From Hydractinia symbiolongicarpus (Eukaryota > Cnidaria > Hydrozoa > Anthoathecata > Hydractiniidae), in NCBI RefSeq assembly GCF_029227915.1, contig NC_079878.1, forward strand, positions 33,631,501-33,695,500: 64,000 nt of DNA, given 5' to 3'. Shown here piece by piece: positions 41,501-54,810 of this stretch. A program made the translations under genes and the position numbers. The number at the start of each line of letters is the position of its first letter. Within the stretch, counting starts at the first letter, position 1. Below the pieces are notes generated by a model, which made no database searches, was not told where the DNA came from, and was given only the letters and a program-made list of their open reading frames with translations.

Positions 41501-42629
41501 ATTGGTCCCACAGTAAATAATGACTTATAAATCTGAATGTTTAAATGAAGCGCTACCAAAGCGCCCAGTGTAATCGCTGAGTTCCGGCAATCTTGTCAAA
41601 TTAAGAAGAATGTTATTTCTTGGAGTCCAGTTTTCTCATTTATCACATTTATCAGGTCACAGTCCAATGTTAGTTCAATTAAGTCCCACAGTCAATCGCT
41701 TCACTGTTAAAAGCGATGCAACCTAGTAATATCAGGCAAATATCGCTACCCACATGTTGGTACGAATATGTGACCCAACCGTTGTAACTCAAACGGACTG
41801 ACACCGTGAGAAAGTCAATGAAATGTAGTTTTTGAAACTGTCGCTATTTGTTCAGCGGGCAATAACAGCTAGGATTGGTCCCACAGTAAAAAATGACTGA
41901 TAAATCTAAATTTTTAAATGAAGCGCTAACACAGCGCCCAGTGTAATCCCTGAGTTCCGGCAATCATGTCAAATAAAGAAGAATGTTATTTCTTGGAGTC
42001 CAATTTTCTCATTTATCACATTTATCAGGTCACAGTCCAAAGTTAGTTCATTTAAGTCCCACAGTCAATCGTTTCACTGTTAAAAGCGATGCAACCTAGT
42101 AATATCAGATAAATATCGCTAAATACATGTTTGTACGAATATGTGACCCAACCGGTGTAACTCAAACGGACTGACACCGTTAGAAAGTCAATGAAATGTA
42201 GTTTTTGAAACTGTCGCTATTTCTTCAGCGCGCGATAACGGCTAGGATTGGTCCCACAGTAAATAATGACTTATAAATCTGAATGTTTAAATGAAGCGCT
42301 ACCACAGCGCCCAGTGTAATTGCTGAGTTCCGGCAATCTTGTCAAATTAAGAAGAATGTTATTTCTTGGAGTCCAGTTTTCTCATTTATCACATTTATCA
42401 GGTCACAGTCCAAAGTTAGTTCAATTAAGTCCCACAGTCAATCGTTTCACTGTTAAAAGCGATGCAACCTAGTAATATCAGGCAAATATCGCTACCCACA
42501 TGTTGGTACGAATATGTGAACCAACCATTGTAACTCAAACTGACTGACACCGTTAGAAAGTCAATGAAATCTAGTTTTTGAAACTGTCACTATTTCTTCA
42601 GCGGGCGATAACGGATAGGATTGGTCCCA
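38527..42629 (+). repeat. Trimer (1119 bp) and dimer (746 bp) higher-order repeats
   Basis: Type A has cagtaaataatgac, gaatgtttaaatg and usually an accaaagcgccc core. Type B has gactgataaatc, a gctaacac core and caaataaagaag. Starts are A 38527, B 38900, A' 39273, A 39646, B 40019, A' 40392, A 40765, B 41138, A 41511, B 41884, A 42257. The ABA' trimer repeats every 1119 bp and then gives way to an AB dimer of 746 bp. A' differs from A in features such as ctcaattatcac. The high identity between copies points to recent amplification independent of the PQRST core. Confidence 0.85.
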
Positions 42630-44914
42630 CAGTAAAAAATGACTTATAAATCCAAATTTTTTAATGATGCACTACCACAGCGCCCAGTGTAATCCCTGAG
42701 TTCCGGCAATCATGTCAAATAAAGAAGAATGTTATTTCTTGGAGTCCCATTTTCTCATTTATCACATTTATCAGGTCACAGTCCAAAGTTAGTTCATTTA
42801 AGTCCCACAGTCAATCGTTTCACTGTTAAAAGCGATGCAAGCTAGTAATATCAGGTAAATATCGCAAAATACATGTTGGTACAAATATGTGACCCAACCA
42901 TTGCAACTCAAACGGACTGACACCGTTAGAAAGTCAATGAAATGCAGTGTTTGAAACTGTCGCTATTTCTTTAGCGCGCGATAACGGATAGGATTGGTCC
43001 CACAGTAAAAAATGTATTATTTATCTAAATTTTTAAATGAAGCGCAACCACAGCGCCCAGTGTAATCGCTGAGTTCCGGCAATCACGTCAAGTTAAGAAG
43101 AATGTTTTTTCTTGGAGTCCAATTGTCTCATTTATTGCATTTATCAGGTCACGGTGCAAAGTTAGTTCATTTAAGTCCCACATTCAATCGTTTCATTGTT
43201 AATAGCGATGCAACCTAGTAATCTCAGGAAAATATCGCTAAATACATGTTGGTACCAAAATGTGACTCAACCGTTGTAACTCAAACGGACTGACTACGTT
43301 AGAAAGTCAATGAAATGTAGTTTTTGAAACTGTCGCTATTTCTTTAGCGCGCAATAACGGCTAGGATTGGTCCCACAGTAAAAAATGACTTATTAATCTA
43401 AATTTTTAAATAAAGCGCTACCACAGCGCCCAGTGTAATCGCTGAGTTCCGGCAAACACGTCATATTAAGAAAAATGTTTTTCTTGGAGTCCAATTGTCT
43501 CATTTATCACATTTATCAGGTCACAGTCCAAAGTTAGTTCAATTAAGTCCCACAGTCAATCGTTTCATTGTTAAAAGCGATGCAACCCATTAATATGTGA
43601 AAAATATCGCTAAATACATGTTGGTACGAATATGTGACGCAACTGTTGTAACTGAAGCGGATTGATACTCGTAGAAAGTCAATGAAATGTGGTTTTTGAA
43701 ACTGTTGCTACATCTTCAGCGCGCAATAACGGCTGGGATTGGTCCCACAGTAAAGAATGACTTACTTATTTATATTTTTAAATGAAGCGCTACCACAGCG
43801 CCCAGTGTAATCGCTGAGTTCCAGCAATCACGTCAAATTAAGAAAATTGTTATTTCTTGGAGTCCAATTGTCTCATTTATCACATTAATCAGGTCACGGT
43901 GCAAAGTTAGTTCATTTAAGTCCCACAGTCAATCGTTTCATTGTTAATAGCGATGCAACCTAGTAATCTCAGGAAAATATCGCTAAATACATGTTGGTAC
44001 GAATATGCGACGCAACCGTTGTAACTGAAGCGGATTGACACCGTGAGAAAGTCAATGAAATGTAGTTTTTGAAACTGTCGCTATTTCTTCAGCGCGCGAT
44101 AACGGCTAGGATTGGTCCCACAGTAAATAATGACTTATAAATCTGAATGTTTAAATGAATCGCTACCACAGCACCCAGTGTAATCGCTGAGTTCCGGCAA
44201 TCTTGTCAAATTAAGAAAAATGTTATTTCTTGGAGTCCAGTTTTCTCATTTATCACATTTATCAGGTCACAGTCCAAAGTTAGTTCAATTAAGTCCCACA
44301 GTCAATCGTTTCACTGTTAAAAGCGATGCAACCTAGTAATATCAGGCAAATATCGCTACCCACATGTTGGTACGAATATGTCACACAACTGTTGTAACTC
44401 AAACGGACTGACACCGTTAGAAAGTCAATGAAATCTAGTTTTTGAAACTGTCGCTATTTCTTTAGCGCGCAATAACGGCTATGATTGGTCCCACAGTAAA
44501 AAAATGACTTATTAATCTAAATTTTTAAATAAAGCGCTACCACAGCGCCCAGTGTAATCGCTGAGTTCCGGCAATCACGTCAATTTAGGAAGAATGTTTT
44601 TTTTGAGTCCAATCCAAAGTTAGTTCAATTAAGTCCCACAGTCAATCGTTTCACTGTTAAAAGCGATGCAACCTAGTAATATCAGGCAAATATCGCTACC
44701 CACATGTTGGTACGAATATGTGACCCAAACGTTGTAACTCAAATGGACTGACACCGTTACAAAGTCAATGAAATGTAGTTTTTGAAACTGTCGCTATTTC
44801 TTCAGCGGGCGATAACGGATAGGATTGGTCCCACAGTAAAGTATGATTTATTTATCTAAATTTTTAAATGAAGCGCTACCACAGCGCCCAGTGTAATCGC
44901 TGAGTTCCGGCAAT
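42630..44914 (+). repeat. Diverged satellite monomers with one internal deletion
   Basis: Six monomers of mixed types link two homogeneous blocks. One carries a loss of about 32 bp at about 44611, where gagtccaat runs straight into ccaaagttag. The repeated string tccaa at both sides suggests a microhomology deletion. Other variants (cattaatatg, gatactcgtag near 43,660) resemble monomers found at 52-60 kb. No gene is seen. Confidence 0.75.
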
Positions 44915-47900
44915 CACGTCAAATTAAGAAGAATGTTTTTTTTGAGTCCAATTGTCTCATTTATCACACTTATCAGGTCACAGTCCAAAGTTAGCTCAAT
45001 TAAGTCCCACAGTCAATAGTTTCATTGTTGAAAGCGGTACAACCTAGTAATCTCAGAAAAATATCGCTAAATATATCTCGGTACGAATATGTGACCCAAC
45101 CGTTGTAACTCAAACGGACCGACACCGTGAGAAAGTCAATGAAATGTAGTTTTTGAAACTGGCGCTATTTGTGCAGTGAGCGATAACGGCTAGGATTGGT
45201 CCCACAGTAAAAAATGACTGATAAATCTAAATTTTTAAATGAAGCGCTAACACAGCGCCCAGTGTAATCCCTGAGTTCCGACAATCATGTCAAATAAAGA
45301 AGAATATTATTTCTTGGAGTCCAATTTTCTCATTTATCACATTTATCAGGTCACAGTCCAAAGTTAGTTCATTTAAGTCGCACAGTCAATCGTTTCACTG
45401 TTAAAAGCGATGCAAACTAGTAATATCAGATAAATATCGCTAAATACATGTTGGTACGAATATGTGACCCAACTGGTGTAACTCAAACGGACTGACACCG
45501 TTAGAAAGTCAATGAAATGTAGTTTTTGAAACTGTCGCTATTTCTTCAGCGCGCGATAACGGTTAGGATTGCTCCCACAGTAAATAATGACTTATAAATC
45601 TATATGTTTAAATGAAGCGCTACCACAGCGCCCACTGTAATCGCTGAGTTCCGGCAATCTTGTCAAATTAAGAAGAATGTTATTTCATGGAGTCCAGTTT
45701 TCTCATTTATCACATTTATCAGGTCACAGTCCAAAGTTAGTTCAATTAATTCCCAAAGTGATTCGTTTCACTGTTAAAAGCGATGCAACCTAGTAATATC
45801 AGGCAAATATCGCTACCCACATGTTGGTACGAATATGTGACCCAACCGTTGTAACTCAAACGGACTGACACCGTTAGAAAGTCAATGAAATGTAATTTTT
45901 GAAACTGTCGCTATTTCTTCAGCGCACTATAACGGATAGGATTGGTCCCACAGTAAAAAATGACTTATTTATCTAAATTTTTAAATGAAGCGCAACCACA
46001 GAGCCCAGTGTAATCGCTGAGTTCCGGCAATCACGTCAAGTTAAGAAGAATGTTTTTTCTTGGAGTCCAATTGTCTCATTTATCCCATTTATCAGGTCAC
46101 GGTCCAAAGTTAGCTCAATTAAGTCCCACAGTCAATCGTTTCATTGTTAATAGCGATGCAACCAAGTAATCTCAAAAAAATATCGCTAAATACATGTTGG
46201 TACCAATATGTCACCCAACCGTTGTAACTCAAACGGACTGACACCGTTAGAAAGTCAATGAAATCTAGTTTTTGAAACTGTCGCTATTTATTTAGCGGGC
46301 AATAACGGCTAGGATTGGTCCCACAGTAAAAACATGACTTATTAATATAAATTTTTAAATAAAGCGCTACCACAGCGCCCAGTGTAATCGCTGAGTTCTG
46401 GCAATCACGTAAAATTAGGAAGAATGTTTTTGTTGAGTCCAGTTTTCTCATTTATCACATTTATCAGGTCACAGTCCAAAGTTAGTTCAATAAAGTCCCA
46501 CAGTCAATCGTTTCACTGTTAAAAGCGATGCAACCTAGTAATATCAGGCAAATATCGCTACCCACATGTTGGTACGAATATGTGACCCAAACGTTGTAAC
46601 TCAATAGGACTGACACCGTTAGAAAGTCAATGAAATGTAGTTTTTGAAGCTGTCGCTATTTCTTCAGCGGGCGATAACGGATAGGATTGGTCCCACAGTG
46701 AAGAATGATTTATTTATCTAAATTTTTAAATGAAGCGCTACCACAGCGCCCAGTGTAATCGCTGAGTTCCGGCAATCACGTCAAATTAAGAAGAATGTTG
46801 TTTTTGAGTCCATTTGTCTCATTTATCACACTTATCAGATCACAGTCCAAAGTTAGCTCAATTAAGTCCCACAGTCAATAGTTTCATTGTTTAAAGCGGT
46901 ACAACCTAGTAATCTCAGAAAAATATCGCTAAATATATCTCGGTACGAATATGTGACCCAACCGTTGTAACTCAAACGGACTGACACCGTGAGAAAGTCA
47001 ATGAAATGTAGTTTTTGAAACTGGCGCTATTTGTGCAGCGAGCTATAACGGCTAGGATTGGTCCTACAGTAAAAAATGACTGATAAATCTAAATTTTTAA
47101 ATGAAGCGCTAACACAGCGCCCAGTGTAATCCCTGAGTTCCGGCAATCATATCAAATAAAGAAGAATATTATTTCTTGGAGTCCAATTTTCTCATTTATC
47201 ACATTTATCAAGTCACAGTCCAAAGTTAGTTCATTTAAGTCGCACAGTCAATCCTTTCACTGTTAAAAGAGATGCAACCTAGTAATATCAGATAAATATC
47301 GCTAAATACATGTTGGTACGAATATGTGACCCAACTGGTGTAACTCAAACGGACTGACACCGTTAGAAAGTCAATGAAATGTAGTTTTTGAAACTGTCGC
47401 TATTTCTTTTCAGCGCCCGATAACGGCTAGGATTGTTCCCACAGTAAATAATGACTTATAAATCTGAATGTTTAAATGAAGCGCTACCGCAGCGCCCAGT
47501 GTAATCGCTGAGTTCCGGCAATCACGTCAAATTAAGAAGAATGTTTTTTTTGAGTCCAATTGTCTCATTTATCACACTTATCAGGTCACAGTCCAAAGTT
47601 AGCTCAATTAAGTCCCACAGTCAATAGTTTCACTTTTAAAAGCGATGCAACCTAGTAATATCAGGCAAATATCGCTACCCACATGTTGGTACGAATATGT
47701 GACCCAAACGTTGTAACTCAATAGGACTGACACCGTTAGAAAGTCAATGAAATGTAGTTTTTGAAGCTGTCGCTATTTCTTCAGCGGGCGATAACGGATA
47801 GGATTGGTCCCACAGTAAAGAATGATTTATTTATCTAAATTTTTAAATGAAGCGCTACCACAGCGCCCAGTGTAATCGCTGAGTTCCGGCAATCACGTCA

Positions 47901-50900
47901 AATTAAGAAGAATGTTGTTTTTGAGTCCATTTGTCTCATTTATCACACTTATCAGGTCACAGTCCAAAGTTAGCTCAATTAAGTCCCACAGTCAATAGTT
48001 TCATTGTTTAAAGCGGTACAACCTAGTAATCTCAGAAAAATATCGCTAAATATATCTCGGTACGAATATGTGACCCAACCGTTGTAACTCAAACGGACTG
48101 ACACCGTGAGAAAGTCAATGAAATGTAGTTTTTGAAACTGGCGCTATTTGTGCAGCGAGCTATAACGGCTAGGATTGGTCCTACAGTAAAAAATGACTGA
48201 TAAATCTAAATTTTTAAATGAAGCGCTAACACAGCGCCCAGTGTAATCCCTGAGTTCCGGCAATCATATCAAATAAAGAAGAATATTATTTCTTGGAGTC
48301 CAATTTTCTCATTTATCACATTTATCAGGTCACAGTCCAAAGTTAGTTCATTTAAGTCGCACAGTCAATCCTTTCACTGTTAAAAGAGATGCAACCTAGT
48401 AATATCAGATAAATATCGCTAAATACATGTTGGTACGAATATGTGAACCAACTGGTGTAACTCAAACGGACTGACACCGTTAGAAAGTCAATGAAATGTA
48501 GTTTTTGAAACTGTCGCTATTTCTTTTCAGCGCCCGATAACGGCTAGGATTGTTCCCACAGTAAATAATGACTTATAAATCTGAATGTTTAAATGAAGCG
48601 CTACCGCAGCGCCCAGTGTAATCGCTGAGTTCCGGCAATCACGTCAAATTAAGAAGAATGTTTTTTTTGAGTCCAATTGTCTCATTTATCACACTTATCA
48701 GGTCACAGTCCAAAGTTAGCTCAATTAAGTCCCACAGTCAGTAGTTTCATTGTTGAAAGCGGTACAACCTAGTAATCTCAGAAAAATATCGCTAAATATA
48801 TCTCGGTACGAATATGTGACCCAACCGTTGTAACTCAAACGGACCGACACCGTGAGAAAGTCAATGAAATGTAGTTTTTGAAACTGGCGCTAGTTGTGCA
48901 GTGAGCGATAACGGCTAGGATTGGTCCCACAGTAAAAAATGACTGATAAATCTAAATTTTTAAATGAAGCGCTAACACAGCGCCCAGTGTAATCCCTGAG
49001 TTCCGGCAATCATGTCAAAAAAAGAAGAATATTATTTCTTGGAGTCCAATTTTCTCATTTATCACATTTATCAGGTCACAGTCCAAAGTTAGTTCATTTA
49101 AGTCGCACAGTCAATCGTTTCACTGTTAAAAGCGATGCATCCTAGTAATATCAGATAAATATCGCTAAATACATGTTGGTACGAATATGTGACCCAACTG
49201 GTGTAACTCAAACGGACTGACACCGTTAGAAAGTCAATGAAATGTAGTTTTTGAAACTGTCGCTATTTCTTCAGCGCGCGATAACGGTTAGGATTGGTCC
49301 CACAGTAAATAATGACTTATAAATCTATATGTTTAAATGAAGCGCTACCACAGCGCCCACTGTAATCGCTGAGTTCCGGCAATCTTGTCAAATTAAGAAG
49401 AATGTTATTTCATGGAGTCCAGTTTTCTCATTTATCACATTTATCAGGTCACAGTCCAAAGTTAGTTCAATTAATTCCCACAGTGAATCGTTTCACTGTT
49501 AAAAGCGATGCAACCTAGTAATATCAGGCAAATATCGCTACCCACATGTTGGTACGAATATGTGACCCAACCGTTGTAACTCAAACGGACTGACACCGTT
49601 AGAAAGTCAATGAAATGTAATTTTTGAAACTGTCGCTATTTCTTCAGCGCACTATAACGGATAGGATTGGTCCCACAGTAAAAAATGACTTATTTATCTA
49701 AATTTTTAAATGAAGCGCAACCACAGAGCCCAGTGTAATCGCTGAGTTCCGGCAATCACGTCAAGTTAAGAAGAATGTTTTTTCTTGGAGTCCAATTGTC
49801 TCATTTATCCCATTTATCAGGTCACGGTCCAAAGTTAGCTCAATTAAGTCCCACAGTCAATCGTTTCATTGTTAATAGCGATGCAACCAAGTAATCTCAA
49901 AAAAATATCGCTAAATACATGTTGGTACCAATATGTCACCCAACCGTTGTAACTCAAACGGACTGACACCGTTAGAAAGTCAATGAAATCTAGTTTTTGA
50001 AACTGTCGCTATTTCTTTAGCGGGCAATAACGGCTAGGATTGGTCCCACAGTAAAAACATGACTTATTAATATAAATTTTTAAATAAAGCGCTACCACAG
50101 CGCCCAGTGTAATCGCTGAGTTCCGGCAATCACGTAAAATTAGGAAGAATGTTTTTGTTGAGTCCAGTTTTCTCATTTATCACATTTATCAGGTCACAGT
50201 CCAAAGTTAGTTCAATAAAGTCCCACAGTCAATCGTTTCACTGTTAAAAGTGATGCAACCTAGTAATATCAGGCAAATATCGCTACCCACATGTTGGTAC
50301 GAATATGTGACCCAAACGTTGTAACTCAATAGGACTGACACTGTTAGAAAGTCAATGAAATGTAGTTTTTGAAACTGTCGCTATTTCTTCAGCGGGCGAT
50401 AACGGATAGGATTGGTCCCACAGTAAAGAATGATTTATTTATCTAAATTTTTAAATGAAGCGCTACCACAGCGCCCAGTGTAATCGCTGAGTTCCGGCAA
50501 TCACGTCAAATTAAGAAGAATGTTGTTTTTGAGTCCATTTGTCTCATTTATCACACTTATCAGGTCACAGTCCAAAGTTAGCTCAATTAAGTCCCACAGT
50601 CAATAGTTTCATTGTTTAAAGCGGTACAACCTAGTAATCTCAGAAAAATATCGCTAAATATATCTCGGTACGAATATGTGACCCAACCGTTGTAACTCAA
50701 ACGGACTGACACCGTGAGAAAGTCAATGAAATGTAGTTTTTGAAACTGGCGCTATTTGTGCAGCGAGCGATAACGGCTAGGATTGGTCCTACAGTAAAAA
50801 ATGACTGATAAATCTAAATTTTTAAATGAAGCGCTAACACAGCGCCCAGTGTAATCCCTGAGTTCCGGCAATCATGTCAAATAAAGAAGAATATTATTTC

Positions 50901-51225
50901 TTGGAGTCCAATTTTCTCATTTATCACATTTATCAGGTCACAGTCCAAAGTTAATTCATTTAAGTCGCACAGTCAATCCTTTCACTGTTAAAAGCGATGC
51001 AACCTAGTAATATCAGATAAATATCGCTAAATACATGTTGGTACGAATATGTGACCCAACTGGTGTAACTCAAACGGACTGACACCGTTAGAAAGTCAAT
51101 GAAATGTAGTTTTTGAAACTGTCGCTATTTCTTTTCAGCGCCCGATAACGGCTAGGATTGTTCCCACAGTAAATAATGACTTATAAATCTGAATGTTTAA
51201 ATGAAGCGCTACCGCAGCGCCCAGT
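44915..51225 (+). repeat. Large repeat, ten-monomer (3725-bp) spacing with nested trimer duplication
   Basis: Segments of about 2.6 kb at roughly 44,915-47,500 and 48,640-51,225 match at a constant offset of 3725 bp. Markers are the gttgaaagcggtac variant at 45027 and 48752, the cagtaaaaacatgac leader at 46324 and 50049, and the cttttcagcgcccg tail at 47411 and 51136. Inside, a three-monomer stretch is also repeated at 1117 bp (starts 46696 and 47813, sharing ccaaacgttg and aataggactg). The ctaaatatatctcgg variant marks one monomer type at each repeat. Confidence 0.85.
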
Positions 51226-54200
51226 GTAATCGCTGAGTTCCGGCAATCTTGTCAAATTAAGAAGAATGTGATTTCTTGGAGTCCAGTTTTCTCATTTATC
51301 ACATTTATCAGGTCACAGACCAAGGTTAGTTCAATTAAGTCCCACAGTCAATCGTTTCATTGTTAAAAGCGATGCAACCTAGTAATATCAGAAAATTATC
51401 GCTAAATACATGTTGGTACTAATATGTGACCCAACCGTTGTAACTCAAATGGACTGACACCGTTAGAAAGTCAATGAAATGTAGTTTTTGAAACTGTCGC
51501 TATTTCTTCAGCGCGCGATAACGGCTAGGATTTGTCCCACAGCAAAAAATGACTGATAAATCTAAATTTTTAAATGTAGCGCTAACACAGCGCCCAGTGT
51601 AATCCCTGAGTTCCGGCAATCATGTCAAATAAAGAAGAATGTTATTTCTTGGAGTCCAATTTTTTCATTTATCACATTTATCAGGTCACAGTCCAAAGTT
51701 AGTTCATTGAAGTCCCACAGTCAATCGTTTCACTGTTAACCATTGCAACTCAAACGGACTGACACCGTTAGAAAGTCAATGAAATATAGTTTTTGAAACT
51801 GTCGCTATTTCTTCAGCGCGCGATAACGGATAGGATTGGTCCCACAGTAAAGAATGATTTATTTATCTAAATTTTCAAATGAAGCGCTACCACAGCGCCC
51901 AGTGTAATCGCTGAGTTCCGGCAATCACGTCAAATTAAGAAGAATGTTATTTCTTGGAGTTCAATTGCCTCATTTATCACATTTATCAGGTCACAGTCCA
52001 AGGTTAGTTCAATTAAGTCCCACAGTCAATCGTTTCATTGTTAAAAGCGATGCAACCTAGAAATATAAGAAAATTATCGCTAAATACTTGTTGGTACGAA
52101 TATGTGACCCAACCATTGCAACTCAAACGGACTGACACCGTTAGAAAGTCAATGAAATTTAGTTTTTGAAACTGTCGCTATATCTTCAGCGCGCGATAAC
52201 GGATAGGATTGGTCCCACAGTAAAAAATGACTTATTTATCTAAATTTTTAAATGAAGCGCAACCACAGCGCCCAGTGTAATCGCTGAGTTCCGGCAATCA
52301 CGTCAAGTTAAGAAAAATGTTTTTTCTTGGAGTCCAATTGTCTCATTTATCACATTTATCAGGTCACGGTGCAAAGTTAGTTCATTTAAGTCCCACAGTC
52401 AATCGTTTCATTGTTAATAGTGATGCAACCTAGTAATCTCAGGAAAATATCGCTAAATACATGTTGGTACCAATATGTGACCCAACCGTTGTAACTCAAA
52501 CGGACTGACTACGTTAGAAAGTCAATGAAATGTAGTTTTTGAAACTGTCGCTATTTCTTTAGCGCGCAATAACGGCTAGGATTGGTCACACAGTAAAAAA
52601 TGACTTATTAATCTAAATTTTTAAATAAAGCGCTACCACAGCGCCCAGTGAATCACGTGAAATTAAGAAAAATGTTTTTTCTTGGAGTCCAATTGTCTCA
52701 TTTATCACATTTATCAGGTCACAGTCAAATGTTAGTTCAACTAAGTCCCACAGTCAATCGTTTCATTGTTAAAAACGATGCAACCTATTAATATGTGAAA
52801 AATATCGCTAAATACATGTTGGTACGAATATGTGACGCAACTGTTGTACCTTAAACGGACTGACACCGTTTGAAAGTCAATGAAATGCAGTTTTTGAAAC
52901 TGCCGCTATTTCTTCAGCGCCTGATACCGGATAGGATTGGTACCAGAGTAAAGAATGATTTATTTACCTAAATTTTTATATAAAGCGCTATCACAGTGCC
53001 CAGTGTAATCGGTGAGTTCCGGCAATCACGTCAAATTAAAAAGAATGTTATTTCTTGGAGTTCAATTCTCTCATTTATAACATTTATCAGGTCGCAGTCC
53101 AAAGTTAGTTCAATTAAGTCCCACAGTCAATCGTTTCATTGTTAAAAGCGATGCAACCTAGTAATATCAGAAAATTATCGCTAAATACATGTTGGTACGA
53201 ATATGTGACCCAACCATTGCAACTCAAACGGACTGACACCGTTAGAAAGTCAATGAAATTTAGTTTTTGAAACTGTCGCTATATCTTCAGCGCGCGATAA
53301 CGGATAGGATTGGTCCCACAGTAAAAAATGACTTATTTATCTAAATTTTTAAATGAAGCGCAACCACAGCGCCCAGTGTAATCGCTGAGTTCCGGCAATC
53401 ACGTCAAGTTAAGAAAAATGTTTTTTCTTGGAGTCCAATTGTCTCATTAATCACATTTATCAGGTCACGGTGCAAAGTTAGGTCATTTAAGTCCCACAGT
53501 CAATCGTTTCATTGTTAAAAACGATGCAACCTATTAATATGTGAAAAATATCGCTAAATACATGTTGGTACGAATATGTGACGCAACCGTTGTACCTTAA
53601 ACGGACTGACACCGTTTGAAAGTCAATGAAATGCAGTTTTTGAAACTGCCGCTATTTCTTCAGCGCCTGATGACGGATAGGATTGGTACCAGAGTAAAGA
53701 ATGATTTATTTATCTAAATTTTTATATAAAGCGCTATCACAGTGCCCAGTGTAATCGGTGAGTTCCGGCAATCACGTCAAATTAAAAAGAATGTTATTTC
53801 TTGGAGTTCAATTCTCTCATTTATAACATTTATCAGGTCGCAGTCCAAAGTTAGTTCAATTAAGTCCCACAGTCAATCGTTTCATTGTTAAAAGCGATGC
53901 AACCTAGTAATATCAGAAAAATATCGCTGAATACATGTTGGTACGAATATGTGACCAAACCGTTGTACCTTAAACGGACTGACACCGTTTGAAAGTCAAT
54001 GAAATGCAGTTTTTGAAACTGCCGCTATTTCTTCAGCGCCTGATAACGGATAGGATTGGTACCAGAGTAAAGAATGATTTATTTATCTAAATTTTTATAT
54101 AAAGCGCTATCACAGTGCCCTGTGTAATCGGTGAGTTCCAGCAATCACGTCAAATTAAAAAGAATGTTATTTCTTGGAGTTCAATTCTCTCATTTATAAC

Positions 54201-54810
54201 ATTTATCAGGTCGCAGTCCAAGGTTAGTTCAATTAAGTCCCACAGTCAATCGTTTCATTGTTAAAAGCGATGCAACCTAGTAATATCAGAAAATTATCGC
54301 TAAATACATGTTGGTACGAATATGTGACCCAACCATTGCAACTCAAACGGACTGACACCGTTAGAAAGTCAATGAAATTTAGTTTTTGAAACTGTCGCTA
54401 TATCTTCAGCGCGCGATAACGGATAGGATTGGTCCCACAGTAAAAAATGACTTATTTATCTAAATTTTTAAATGAAGCGCAACCACAGCGCCCAGTGTAA
54501 TCGCTGAGTTCCGGCAATCACGTCAAGTTAAGAAAAATGTTTTTTCTTGGAGTCCAATTGTCTCATTTATCACATTTATCAGGTCACGGTGCAAAGTTAG
54601 GTCATTTAAGTCCCACCGTCAATCGTTTCATTGTTAATAGTGATGCAACCTAGTAATCTCAGGAAAATATCGCTAAATACATGTTGGTACCAATATGTGA
54701 CCCAACCGTTGTAACTCAAACGGACTGACTACGTTAGAAAGTCAATGAAATGTAGTTTTTGAAACTGTCGATATTTCTTTAGCGCGCAATAACGGCTAGG
54801 ATTGGTCCCA
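51226..54810 (+). repeat. Satellite monomers with two internal deletions, leading into the right-hand pentamer
   Basis: Types used in the following pentamer first appear here (gctatcacagtgccc core with aatcggtgag near 52,983, 53,733 and 54,110). One monomer has lost about 70 bp near 51739, where cactgttaa joins ccattgcaac. Another has lost about 20 bp near 52650, where the gagttccggc block is missing between cccagtg and aatcacg. Spacing is irregular, with tandem one- and two-monomer steps. Confidence 0.75.
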
